Shown here: piece by piece, positions 52,421 to 63,991 of the stretch
Layout of the letters: each line of letters starts with the position of its first letter
Position numbering within the stretch: position 1 is the first letter of the stretch
Source: Symbiodinium natans
Lineage: Eukaryota > Sar > Dinophyceae > Suessiales > Symbiodiniaceae
Direction: 5' to 3'
Length of the DNA: 64,000 nucleotides
NCBI GenBank assembly: GCA_905221605.1
Contig: CAJNDS010002543.1
Location: 144,163 to 208,162, forward strand
Made by a program: the position numbers and the translations under genes
Notes under the pieces: generated by a model
The model's input: the letters and a program-made list of their open reading frames with translations, nothing else
What the model was told of the DNA's origin: nothing
The model's database searches: none

Positions 52421-54812
52421 GATTCTTCAGCTCCTAAAGACGAAGCTGGCGGAAACCCTACACACCTTATCAGCAAGAAAAGAATCCGACCTCGAACTCT
52501 AAGAGCCCAAACATGCCCAAACCCTACAGCACGGTCACCGACGGTCGCAATCTGAGCCTCTCCGAGCCCTGCTTTCTGTGAACTTCTCCGCAAGCCCATG
52601 CAGTGGAAAATTGTCTGGTGCAGCTAGGCCACTCGTCTGCTGCTGGTTCCGGTGGTAGTGCTGCGGCACGAGCTTGGCGTCGGGAAGTCTGGATCCAGCC
52701 GAAGGATTCGGGCGCACTAAGATGGTATGACTTGGTAAGGAATTGACATGACATGGCTTTGAGAGAGGCTTAGGCAACTGCGAGCTTCAGGATCCAGGGC
52801 TGTGTTATTACGAAGTGGCTGCTGCCCAACATCGTGCCTTCTACTTCGGATCAACTTTGATCAACTTTGTCAAACTCACTTTCGCGAAAAAGAACTCGAG
52901 CACAGTGCCCGAAGCTCACAGAAGCTCCTTCCCCTGCAGTGCTCCGAACACTGAAGGATATCGTAAACGTCGAGTGTCCTGCTCACTCGACTTAAAGCTC
53001 CACGCGCATGTCAAACAAGACATCTCAAGGCTCTCAACTCCCCCCAAGTCTATACTTCGTTGCTGAATTCGTAAGCCCCTCAAGAAGTGTACACTTTCAG
53101 TTCTATAGGGGATTGTAGTATCCCAAAAAGTGTAACGTGTAATCATTGAGTTCAGCTGCTAAGTATACGCCGCAAGGCAGGCGTAGTGCATTCGATCTAC
53201 GAGTAGGGCCAGGTACGGCCGGGCTTTCCACGTTGAGAGTCCGTTCAGTTTTCCGTGCAGGTCTGAGAGTCCGTTAAGCTTGCTGGTCTTTAAGTTCAAA
53301 GATGGGACATGTCAAAGATAATTCCTATGTTTTTTCGGTCCATGAAACGTCGAAATTGTGGAGAAGGAGCTGCTGCTTTGTGTCTGCACCGGACGACATT
53401 CACCCCCAACAACTCGGACAGCTCTGCTGGGCATTGTGTCTCGCACTCCAGAAAGATGCCTGCCAGATTCCTGCTAAAAGAACCCTAAAACCTAAACCCT
53501 AAACCCTAAACCCTAAACCAAGTTCACACCAAACCTCCCCAGGCTCCCCTTGTCTGAATCAGAAATCGGGACGCCTCCTCTTCTTGGCGTTGCGCCTCTG
53601 CTTGTTGTGATGCCTGCTGGCCGTGCTTGTTTTTTCTTTGGGGGGGGGGGGGGTGGGGAGGGGGGGGGGGGAGCAGGCCGAGGGTTGGAGTTTAGTAGAG
53701 TGCCCGAACGTCAGGACAATCACCTTAGGACCGCAGCCCGCAAGCAAAGCTACAATCCTGTGGTTTCCCTCCTGTCTGATGAGAGATCTCCAAAGACTCT
53801 TAAGCTCCACTCCTCCAACTGCTACCACCCCAACCAGCGCAATCTTACTCTGATTTCACCCTGATTCCATGGCTCGCTCGTCTACAGCAAGACTTTGCAA
53901 AACAGCCTCAGCCCAGGACTGCATCACATGCCTTTGTTTCACTGCACCCCGGAGTTTAGCCGGATTGGCCGGCCACGAAAACTTGGCTCAGAAAGTTCCC
54001 ATCCACTCGGCGGTGGCCAGGCTTCAAGCCCTGTCCGAACGCAAAGCGCGCCAGTGGCGGACATCTCACCATCATCTCACCTAAAGGACCAAAGGACCAA
54101 AGGACCAAAGGACCATGCTCTGCCCATCTTGCGTTTCTCGTGCTGCGTCGTGCCCTCACTCTTCCCTTGGGCGAAGGACGGAGCACATCGCTAGATGGAA
54201 TCTGAACTCTTGCTTTTGACCCGATCAATTCCTCGAACTTCAAATCTTAAAGGCGAGTGAGGCGGGCCACTTGCTCAAGCCAAGGGGCGGTTTCCAGACT
54301 TGAGCCTATGTCTATCTACTCCTCCTCCTCCTCCTTCTCCTCCTCCTCCTTCTCCTCCTCCTCCTTCTCCTTCTTCTTCTTCTTCTTCTTCTTCTTCTGC
54401 CGGGCTTGAGGGTCAGGAAAGTCCCCCCCTGACCCCCGCGCTTGTGGTCACTGAGTCGGTGTGAGAGTAAGCGAAAACACGGGGAAACTCACAACAACTC
54501 CATCACCCAACAATAGGGAGAACAAGCCCCACACATGAAAAATGTTGAAAAATCCAACCACCTCTTGTCTGGTGGTTCTCCCTCTCTCTCTCTCCCTCCC
54601 TGCCTCCTTCCCCCCCCCTCCCTCCCTCTCTTTCGCTCAGCGTCCTTCTTTACACATCAATGGGCTACCCCACCCCAATGTTGGTTGCTAAGCACTTGAG
54701 CGGTTAAGGTCCGCACCAGAATGGCTCGCTGTTGCTCCTCTTCTTCGATCCGCCTGGTGAAGGGCGCGGATCCACAAGTGGGGATCAGGCCCAGGAGTGA
54801 GGAGTCAGAAGT
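52421..54812. other. Anonymous sequence with simple repeats
   Basis: Holds CCCTAAA units (53481-53519), a G-run (53640-53672), four perfect AAAGGACC octamers (54083-54114), a CTC/CTT microsatellite (54316-54400) and a CT-rich stretch (54570-54640). Confidence 0.6.
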
Positions 54813-54813
54813 G

Positions 54814-54857
54814 GTTTAGGGTTTAGGCTTTAGGGTTTAGGGTTTAGGGTTTAGGGT
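54814..54857 (+). repeat. Telomere-type tract (TTTAGGG)n
   Basis: Six units with one GCTTTAGGG. Confidence 0.93.
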
Positions 54858-55027
54858 CCCGGGAACCCTACACCAAGCCGAAAGGATTCCAGACACCCCC
54901 ACCGAAACTATACTGACTTTGCAGCTCAGCCGACAATGTCCGGCAACCAGGTGATTGTCATAAAGGCACTCCGACGGCATCGGACAGCAACGCGACCAGG
55001 ATCAAACAACAACATCCTGGAAGCCTC

Positions 55028-55117
55028 CCAGGATGGGCTATTAGGCCTTAACGTCCCCCAAACGAACCCTACAAAGGGCATTTTAAGGATATTGTAGGGT
55101 AGAATTGCCCATCCTGG
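55028..55117 (-). mobile_element. Family B MITE-like element
   Basis: CCAGGATGGGCTATTAGGCC left end and AGAATTGCCCATCCTGG right end. Confidence 0.82.
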
Positions 55118-56191
55118 TCTGCAAAATACTTCATGCTCAGTTCATGCCATCATGTCCACTCTTGGTGCATGGGGCGACCGGCTCATCCATGCCCAAATGC
55201 TACAAATGTCCCCCCGACCGCATCTGGAACCCAGAAATGCCATGAAGATGAGAACAGCCATGCGTGCACCGGCTCATCCATGGCCAAGTGTCTATTCTGG
55301 CCGGGTGCAGGAACACTGACGCTAAAAAAACCCGCAACAACGCCACGCGATACATAAGGTGACTGAGAGGATTTGGCACAGACGACGTGTTGAGCAAACA
55401 ACACAGCTGTGTCTCTCAGCCAGTCGCTGAGCTTGCAGGTCTGTCGTCGCTATATTTGAAAATCGCCTGCCACGCGAAAAACAGGTTGCTACCGTGTTGG
55501 TGGGGGGCATAAGTCCACTTCCATGTGATGGATCTTGGATCCAACGACCTGAACTCAACAAATCAATGTCTACAAGGTGGTCGCTCGCGTGCTTGATTGA
55601 GGGCAAACGCGGCTCGTAAGGAGCTTTGAGGACCAGCCCAAGGGCCAGTGAATTGGCCTTACTTGCGTCACCCAGGTCTCTTCCAGCAAGAGCAAGCTAC
55701 ACTCCGGCCGAGTAGGGTTGGATGAACACTTGGCAAGACAGTCCACTTCTCAGATCCACAGCTCTTCCCCATGTGATCCTTTACCGGGGGGCTTCAGACA
55801 ACAACCAGGGACGAAGGGGTAGGAGGAGAAGAAACTTGCTCCCGCAAGCAATGAGCTTCCGCCGAGGCTTCCGTGAGCTTCCGCCACCAAGAAAAGCTTT
55901 ATGCCAAGGAGGCTGTAGCATTCCGAAGCCGCGAGAATATCATACAGTTTCGACTCGGACTTGCTTGGTTCGGGCAACAGACGGTAGTGTTAGATTTCCA
56001 AAACTAAACTTAAAGTCAGGCCCAAAAACACGTTCATCCTGTCTCCCACACCGCCTGCGCTTCTCCTCCTGCTCACGATACTGGTCCATTAGGATGCTCT
56101 CCTGTTGGAGATGCTTGCTCACTCGGGAATTGGTTTGGTGGCCAAGGGTAGGGACGCCTTACAAGATTCTGACCTGGTTGGGGTAAGGCAT
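55118..56191. other. Anonymous sequence, no gene recognised
   Basis: A 60-codon minus-strand frame (55940-56122) rich in Glu, Gln and Arg looks somewhat protein-like but is isolated. Confidence 0.5.
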
Positions 56192-56273
56192 GGTTTAGGG
56201 TTTAGGGTTTAGGGTTTAGGGTTTAGGGTTTAGGGTTTAGGGTTTAGGGTTTAGGGTTTAGGGTTTAGGGTTG
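56192..56273 (+). repeat. Telomere-type tract (TTTAGGG)n
   Basis: Eleven perfect units, ending TTGAGC. Confidence 0.96.
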
Positions 56274-56402
56274 AGCTTTCATGGGGGCATTTCTGGTTTG
56301 GGATTTACCCGGAGCGGGGTTGACGGAAATTGGGGACAAAAGGTGAAGCCTTCAGTCGACTCCTCAGTCCCACAGTTCTTATAAAGCGTAAACTGCAGAA
56401 GG

Positions 56403-56429
56403 GGTTTAGGGTTTAGGGTTTAGGGTTTA
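56403..56429 (+). repeat. Short telomere-type tract
   Basis: Three to four units. Confidence 0.92.
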
Positions 56430-56525
56430 CAAAATCCTCGAAGCCCTATACATCCCTCTATGCCATGAAGGGCGTGGGCCCCGAATCAGGAAACTCCAGG
56501 AAGTCCACGCAGGCATGCGCAAGCT

Positions 56526-56609
56526 AACCCCTAAACCCTAAACCCTAAACCCTAAACCCTAAACCCTGAACCCTGAACCCTGAACCCTAAACCCTAAACC
56601 CTAAACCCT
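56526..56609 (-). repeat. Telomere-type tract (CCCTAAA)n
   Basis: About twelve units with three consecutive CCCTGAA. Confidence 0.95.
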
Positions 56610-56851
56610 TGCCGACGCCTGTAGCTCGGCCTCCTGCTGCTCTCGCAGGGCCTGATTCTGCCGGCGCCTCGAAGGAGCATGGCAGAGCAGCTGTCTTAGG
56701 GGGGTTTAGGGTTTGCGAAAAAAAGGGGTGTTTGACGTATGGGCATGGTGCATAGTTAGGCTGCATAAAGGGCATTGGGATCCAATTGGTGCATCGGTAT
56801 TCGGCTTCAGGCGTGGTTTTGGTTGCTTCATTGTACATCATGCAGGCTACG

Positions 56852-56931
56852 TTAAACCCTAAACCCTAAACCCCAAACCCGAAACTCAAAACCCTAAACC
56901 CTAAACCCCAAACTCTAAACCCCTAAACCCT
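56852..56931 (-). repeat. Degenerate telomere-type tract
   Basis: CCCTAAA mixed with CCCCAAA, CCCGAAA and CTCAAAA. Confidence 0.88.
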
Positions 56932-59900
56932 ATTTTCTGTTTCGGCGCTTAGGGTCTCGATTTGTCGAGGGCTCTAGAGTTTGGCTTGATCTCTGGGACC
57001 CGGGCTGCTCCTCCTGGCGGGACATTTCAATGGCCTGGGCCGTTGTGAGCTTCAATGGTTTATATGGGATCCTATCTGACGGCTTCCTTTGCGCTTATCG
57101 TCACTGCCGGAAAAGGATTCGAGGCTCATGCTTTGAGGAAGGCATGAGAAGGGCTTAAAAAACACAGAGCCACGGATCCAGCCTGCACACAGTTGAAAGA
57201 CTTGTGTAATTCGGTAGCTTCCCGCCCTGGAATTTAAAAACAAAACCCACAAACCCAATTGCAATGTCCACGGATGAGAATAGCCTGGACAAGGGAGGGG
57301 GCACAAAGAGGGTTGGTACCTGGAGCCCCAAGTCTACATAGCCAAGACGATGTAGAGCAGAGGGGGCCACGAAAGGGTGTCTACACAAGGACCTGGCAAC
57401 CGAACGGCCGCCTAACGGCCGAAGGCCAAACAAAAAAGTCCAAAAAAACACCGCCCCCCCCCCCGCCCCCCCCACACCCCCCTTGAATTAGGTCAGACGC
57501 ACTGCCTGGCCTGTCGAACCATATCTTCCTCATCCGAATGACGAGCAGTCTGCACGCATCACCAGATGCCAAAGATTCGGGGAGTGGCGGGTCAACTGTT
57601 ACATGGTCATGCAGGGTATGAAGGCAAGCAGAAACCCAGTCGATGGAGGATCCGTCTGCATTCTACAGGTTTCGTAACTTATACGTCAGCCATAATCGCC
57701 ATCGTGACGCAGTGTAGGCAGGCTTTTTTTTCGGCGTTATTTTTGAGAACAACATGCAGACCATTCATCGAAGTGGTCCCTGGTATAGTGAAACCCAAAA
57801 AGTAGTAGGGTCCCCGTATAGTCAATAAGGCATTCTGAATATCGTAACCCCCCCAAATTAAGACTCAGGTTTTCATGGCAAGGATCCTGTGGAAGGAGCT
57901 ATAGGCCCTGATTCGAATGCACTCCTTTGAACAAGGCTGTGAGTACGCCAGAAAGACGTCCCAATGGCTGTCATGCACAGAGGCTGTGTCGTGTTGCAGC
58001 CAAACCTCACAGCCTGGAGCAGAAGCTCTCAGTTGTAACTACCTACGTACTTCTACTACGACAACGACTAGACGACTACGATGGCACTGTGACGATGGCC
58101 ATGGCGACAACGACGGCAATAACGATAACGTGACATTCTCGGTCACTACCACCACCAGCTGCAGCACCACCACGAACACGAATGAGCCACACACCTACAA
58201 CCTGAAGCCAACAACTTCGCACAAGTGTTCGGCAGAAGCCTCTGTCATCGCCGCATAACTTGCTTCGATGGCTGCTGCCTAAGGGCTTTCGTCTTGACTT
58301 GTGGGTTTTTCTCTGGGCTCGGGCCTTGGGGGTGCATGGTCTGTTCGTGGGCGACGTCTCCCATTCTGGCCTTAGCCTTGCCATGCAAGCTTGGGGATGT
58401 CGGCGAACTTGGCGCTGTCTTGCGGTTTTCGAAACAGAGGAAGCAGAAACCCAAGTAGGAATGGGAAGGCACTCGACCAAACACGTGTAGAAGCGGGTGC
58501 GCGAGATTTATACTGTTTTTTGGCATACCTTATACCCCAACAACCCACATCGACAAGTGTCACATTGACCGGTTATATGTCGCTTACTACAAAGGTTGGG
58601 ACTCCACCATGCGCTACAGCGGCGCGAATGTCCAAATAGAAGCTGGAGACATTACATTTGGCCAGGTTTGATACCCCACCACGGAAACACAAAGAGCCAG
58701 CCAAACGCAAAAGCCAGCACCGCATTACTTGCTTGACAGGCGCGTAGGATTCTGAATTCCGACTTACTGGTCCAAGATGCTGGTGTCACACGGGGATATC
58801 GAGAAACCCTAAACCCTAAACCCTAAACCCTCACCGGGCCACTTCGATGCGATGCTTCGATGTTCTGTGCTGCAATCCAGCGCTGCCTGTGGCTTTGGCT
58901 CGTCGATGCAATTTGCGAGTTTCATGCTTGAACTTCCCTATCGGAATGGGAACTCATCGCAACCTTACCCAAAACCTACAATCGGCGTCAACCAAAATGC
59001 AAGGCAAAGCAAGGCCCTAACCATCTGCCGGTCAGCTTCGACAGCTGACTCGTCCATTTCGGCCAAGCCTGCGGCAGAGCTTGGGCTGTCGGGTCTGGGG
59101 CATGTTGCTGTCGGAAGACGTTGCGTGCTTTTTTCCAAGATGCATACATATGCAGAAAACCCGAATAACAATCAACAATTGTTACAGACCTCTAAGCGGC
59201 AGTGTGAGACCATGTGAGCCCAGACATCCCACATAGCGATGAACGTTCCGCATTTCGCAAGCTCGGACGATCTCAGACGTCCACGGCGACAGCTTAACAT
59301 CTCGTGAGCCCAGAAGTCCCAAAGCGATGAAATTGACGGCGAGCGCGGCCGCCCTTGCGACTCTCGAGACAAACCCGTGGTCCGCAGCGCGTGCGCTGTG
59401 GGGGGGCGCGTGTGCCAATCTAGCCCCTCTTAATCAACGCACGATGGAACCCCTGACTCTTGACACGCGGGCATGCTTGCATGAAACGATGCCTGCAGCT
59501 TGAAGGGTACCTCATGTTGTACAGCATGTGTGCACGTATGTATGTCTGCAGGTATGTATATAACTTCTGTATCGAAATGCGCAGCACAGTGAGCAAGCTT
59601 ATCTCACCGGACGATGCACTCCGTAGCGCACACACACAGAGCCGTGTTTGAGAATGTATGAATGAACGAACGTGTGAAAGAAATGAAACATGAATGAATG
59701 AATGCACGAATATACCCGTGCAAGTACTTGCACACGCATGTATTCATGCACATACTTGCTCCTGGTGCATCGGGCCGAGGGCATGCCTCAATATGGAAGT
59801 CTCCACAGTCATGGGATTCTCGGATCTGCACTTGCACAATTCCGGCTCGAACCCGACGTCGGCCTTCTAAAGTACAAATTCTGCATTTCTGAAACATCTT

Positions 59901-60085
59901 CCGACTTCCGACAGCGATTTGGACATGCACACGAAAGCAACTGCTGCCCCAGCTTCTGCCCGGTCTCCTGCCCCAGTGTGCACACTCTGGCTCTAAACAT
60001 CCCCAGCCCGACACTCAAAACGACAAAGCCTTCGACCATGTCAAAAGCCCGGACTCGCGACTTCCAGCACTCTGGCAACTTAATC
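56932..60085. other. Anonymous sequence, no gene recognised
   Basis: Holds a C-run (57452-57480), a decayed family A copy (57781-57856), four CCCTAAA units (58804-58831) and an ATGA-rich stretch (59640-59705). Confidence 0.5.
57781..57856 (-). mobile_element. Family A fragment
   Basis: AAAGTAGTAGGGTCCCCGTAT and CTGAATATCGTAACCCCCCC are recognisable. The left terminus and the GGTACC are lost. Confidence 0.6.
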
Positions 60086-60176
60086 GGGTTTAGGGTTTTA
60101 GGGTTTTAGGGTTCTGGGTCTAGGGTTTCGGGTTTTAGGGTCTAGGGTTCAGGGTTTTGGGTTCCTAGGGTTTAGG
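60086..60176 (+). repeat. Telomere-type tract with TTTTAGGG octamers
   Basis: Mixes TTTAGGG with TTTTAGGG, TCTAGGG and TTCTGGG. The TTTTAGGG octamer is the known telomere unit of Chlamydomonas, here presumably a local variant. Confidence 0.88.
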
Positions 60177-61499
60177 TCGACCACCTCCTCCTGGATTTGC
60201 TTAACAAGGAAGGAACCATAAGACGATCCGCGCTTTGCAGCTGGAGAATTTTAAGCAACACATCCGAGAGCCCATTGCTTCACCTGCGCGCCTCGTTCGC
60301 GCGAGGATCCTGCAAGGGAGCAGCAAAACCATTCTTTTGGCATATGTATCCCATCCCAGGGCCTTCAGGCCTACTCATGAGAAACCCGCAAGAGCCTCTT
60401 AAAAAACGAGGGCCTCTGAGGTGGGTGCATTGCAAGGAGGCTTCGATTCGGGTCCATGCTTGCGTTCATAATGGCGCCTCGGCAGTGTGCATGTTTTACA
60501 GTTCGTAGCCACATAGAGCCAATGCGCTGACCCTCTGAGAAGGTCTGCAAGATCCCACCCGGAACAAGATCCAAGACCTCGCCGCCTACACTGAACCAGC
60601 CATAGACCCTTAAGCCTCTGAGCCACTCTTCACCTCTGAGCCGAGGAAGCTTCAAATCTAATCATCTAGGGGCGCCTCGTGAGCTTCCACCGTCGACGGC
60701 TCGGTCCGAGGAAGCCTTCGATTCACAGCTCAGAAGGCTTGGGGCCCATGCAATTCCGCGATGGAACTTTCTTGTGATGCACACAATGCTCCCCTGAGAT
60801 TTGTGCCCGATAAGGAAGATACCGCCATCGGGGTGACGATGGGCCGTGCTGAAAGGTGGCTTCGCGGGCATGGTGCAGAAGACATCAAGCAAGAGCGGGA
60901 CACAAGAGCTGGAGATGAAGAAGTAAGAGAGCGGAAAGCTGGCCCTTGTCAACGTGTCATCTATCTTGAAGGGTCCTAAACAAAAAGTTATGACCCAGTG
61001 GAGGCTGCAGCCCTGCCTGCCCATGAGTCAGCTTGAGTGTGGTGACTGAAGGTTGGAGACTCAAAACTCTGCAGCGTTGCAGCGTTAGCTCAGAAGCCTC
61101 TCCAGGCCTGGACTTAGACTTACAGATCGAGTAAATAGAAAACTGCACTGATGTCACAAATGTTGCATATTGATTCGTGCGATCACACCAACCGAGTGAT
61201 TTTTTGCCGAGTGTAAGTTTGCCCACTCTGAGTCTGACTCCTGTGATTCGTGATCCTCCAGCATACGAAATCTCAGCGATGTTTTGGCTACGACAACCCA
61301 CTCCAGACCCTTGGTGACCCTTGTCAACTCCCACAAGCTGAGTGAGGTACAGTGGATACAGCTACATCTTGACATCCATACATACAAGCATGGCGAAGCA
61401 ACCCTCTGGCAGCAAATGTGCCTCGTGATCGACAGGCCGTGGTGGTGGAAACAACGAGCCCCTGACAGTGGCCGCAGCCCGTTCAAGAGCTGGCTCGAG

Positions 61500-61610
61500 A
61501 TATGGGAGTTTACGAATATAAGGGACCCCTTACAATGCAACCACAAACAGTAGGATTGCCTTGTAGTATGGACCCCAATAAGGTACCCCTAATTTCGGAA
61601 GCCCCCATAT
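61500..61610 (-). mobile_element. Family A MITE-like element
   Basis: ATATGGGAGTTTACGAATAT left end and ATTTCGGAAGCCCCCATAT right end, AAGGTACCCCT inside. Among the most complete copies. Confidence 0.87.
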
Positions 61611-62337
61611 GGGGAGAGGGGTCGAAAGACGCTTCAGCAAACTGTGGTCGACTGCTTCACCTGTTGTGGTGTGGAGATGTTTCAGCTGCTGACCATTAAT
61701 GATGGCATTGTTGACGACTCAAAGAAGGCAGGGCCTGTTGGACATGCCATGGATGTCTGGTGTGTCATCGCGACAGGCCGGTCTCGGCCATTTGCACAAA
61801 AAAAGGCACAGCCCCAACTTGCAACCCGAAACATCTTCTGCAATGTGTCACTCACATTTGAAATTTCAATGGGAGCTTGGGAGACGAGGCGGCACACTGT
61901 AAGGAAGCAGCAGCGCGTTTCTTGCAGATCTGCGGAGGGGGCCTCATCGCGTCGATGCCGCCCGCCGGAGCCGCGCTACCTCAGAATCGGTGACTTGGGG
62001 ATTCTGTGGAAGGTCTAATGATTTTGGAAATTGCAGACTCGCTGTGGGAGTTCAGGGGGCCGAGTTGTACTGTTACTTTTTGCTTGCAGCATGCGCTGCT
62101 GAAAGCTGACAGCGGCAATCGGAGTGTAGAGTTGAAAGGATGCAGAGTATGGGTTGGGAGGGGTTTGGAGAGTGCGGACTCAGGTTTGAGCCGGCAATCT
62201 GACTCTGCTTACTACATGCCCTCAAAAGCTCGAGGAACTTGAGTGCAGCAATGACATTGGGCGACTGGGGTGGTGCGGTTGTGGTTGTGGTTGCTGCTGT
62301 TGTTGTTAGTGGTGGTGGGGATGTCGCTGCCAATAGC

Positions 62338-62406
62338 GACAGGTCGTGTAGATGTCCTTAAATTTGGAATAATATTCCAAATTTCAGGACATCTACACGA
62401 CCTGTC
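62338..62406. repeat. Near-perfect 69-bp palindrome
   Basis: 33-bp arms starting GACAGGTCGTGTAGATGTCC, one mismatch, 3-bp spacer AAT. No clear target duplication. Confidence 0.92.
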
Positions 62407-63139
62407 TATGGGCCGCAGCGCGGGCCGCAGCACACATGTGAACACCACCGATTCTCGCAAACCTGCGCGTTGTAACACTCTTCCTCCAACTGTAACGCGT
62501 GAGAAGGCATTGGCCGTCCAGGAAGGGATGAGCACTGTTGAGGCTTCAGGACGCTGCAGGGCCTAAGGCGGTTTTAGGGTCCCAAGGGCCTTGGTAGGCC
62601 TCTTGAAATGCACGTATACCATGTGCAGGCATGTGCAAACCCCAGAGGCTGAGGTCAAAGCTGCTGCTGCTCATGCCTGGTCAGGTGACGTGAGACCGAA
62701 AACCAGAAGATCACAACACTTGTACAAGCTCTGCATACGCAATCCTACACACATTCCATCACAATGTTGTTGTTTATGTTGCTGTCAATGTGTTTTTTGT
62801 TGCTATTGTGGTTAACGTTGCTGATGTTGCTAATCGCTTCCCCCTTGTATGAAATACCGCCCTAATTAGAAAGACACTTTCCGGAAAGTCATCCCGTAGT
62901 CACCCCCACAAATTTAAAACTCCCACTCTCCCACTCTCCCTCGCTCCCGCTTTCGCGCTTTCATTTTACACCCTAGTTGAGTACTTAAACCCTTCAAACC
63001 CTGAAGCCTAGACCGTAAAACCTCTGGTTTTACGGTGTTGTAAACGTTGCTACTGTTCGTGCTGTTCTGCTGTTCCTGTCGTTGTTAGGCTAGTAAGAAT
63101 TGTGCAAGCAGTTGTTAGTTGGTTTTATGGGATTCGGAG

Positions 63140-63173
63140 ACCCTAAACCCTAAACCCCAAACCCTAAACCCTG
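63140..63173 (-). repeat. Short telomere-type tract
   Basis: Five CCCTAAA units, one CCCCAAA. Confidence 0.92.
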
Positions 63174-63468
63174 TCGGAGCTTCGCAGTCACTGCGAGTCA
63201 GGAGGCGGTTCGTGCAATCTGCAAAGTTGTTCTTAAACTCTGTCTTGGGTGCATCCCTTTGGCCAAGAGACAAAGTGCTGACTCAATACCGTTCACTTTA
63301 GTGTGTACCAATGTAATCATGAAAGACCATGGCACAAATCGACCGAATCGACCAGAAGAGCATCAATCCCCGAGCCTCCATACGGGGCAGCCTTGGCACT
63401 GCAAGAGCTGAGGCTCGCGGGATCAAAAACTCAGGGCGTGGCTGAAAAGCTTTGCATGGTGTTGCTGG

Positions 63469-63602
63469 CCCTAAACCCTACACCCTAAACCCTGAACCCT
63501 AAACCCTATAAACCCTAAACCCTAAACCCTAAACCCTAAACCCTAAACCCTAAACCCTAAACCCTAAACCCTAAACCCTAAACCCTAAACCCTAAACCCT
63601 AA
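63469..63602 (-). repeat. Telomere-type tract (CCCTAAA)n
   Basis: About nineteen units, perfect from 63513 on, with CCCTACA, CCCTGAA and CCCTATAAA near the upstream edge. Confidence 0.96.
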
Positions 63603-63915
63603 CTGCCCTGGACATCGCAAAGCCGAAAGCCGTCTCAGATCGGCTTGACCTCTCGGCCGGTGGCACTCGCATGAATCGAGACAACCAACCGACGACGCTG
63701 CAGATACAATAAACGGAGGCCTGCGCAAAAACCTAAAGTAAACCCAAGTAAACCCTTATTTAAGATCGAATTATAAACCCTCATTAAACCCGAATGAACC
63801 CCTCAACTCAGGAGGCAGTGCTTCCATGCTTCCATGACTTGTCTGAAGTTTTTGCGCCCAGAGGAGTCCGAGCGATGGGCGGAAGAGCGGCCGCAGTCTT
63901 GCCGCTGCTGCTCCT

Positions 63916-63991
63916 CTCAATCTTGAGGGCTGATGTAACCCTAAACCCTAAACCCTATAAACCCTAAACCCTCAATTTTGAGGGTTGATGT
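63916..63991 (-). repeat. Short telomere-type tract flanked by 21-bp direct repeats
   Basis: CTCAATCTTGAGGGCTGATG at 63916 recurs as CTCAATTTTGAGGGTTGATG at 63971 (19 of 21 match). The CCCTAAA units lie at 63937-63970. Confidence 0.9.

Larger units (their letters stand above)
60177..63139. other. Anonymous sequence, no gene recognised
   Basis: Contains the family A copy at 61500-61610, the palindrome at 62338-62406 and an 11-bp hairpin at 63012-63036 (ACCGTAAAACC arms). No domain-bearing frame. Confidence 0.5.

Noticed and set aside
55940-56122. 60-codon minus-strand frame, charged and possibly coiled coil
   Set aside because: Could be an exon, but no neighbouring exon or convincing splice sites could be established.
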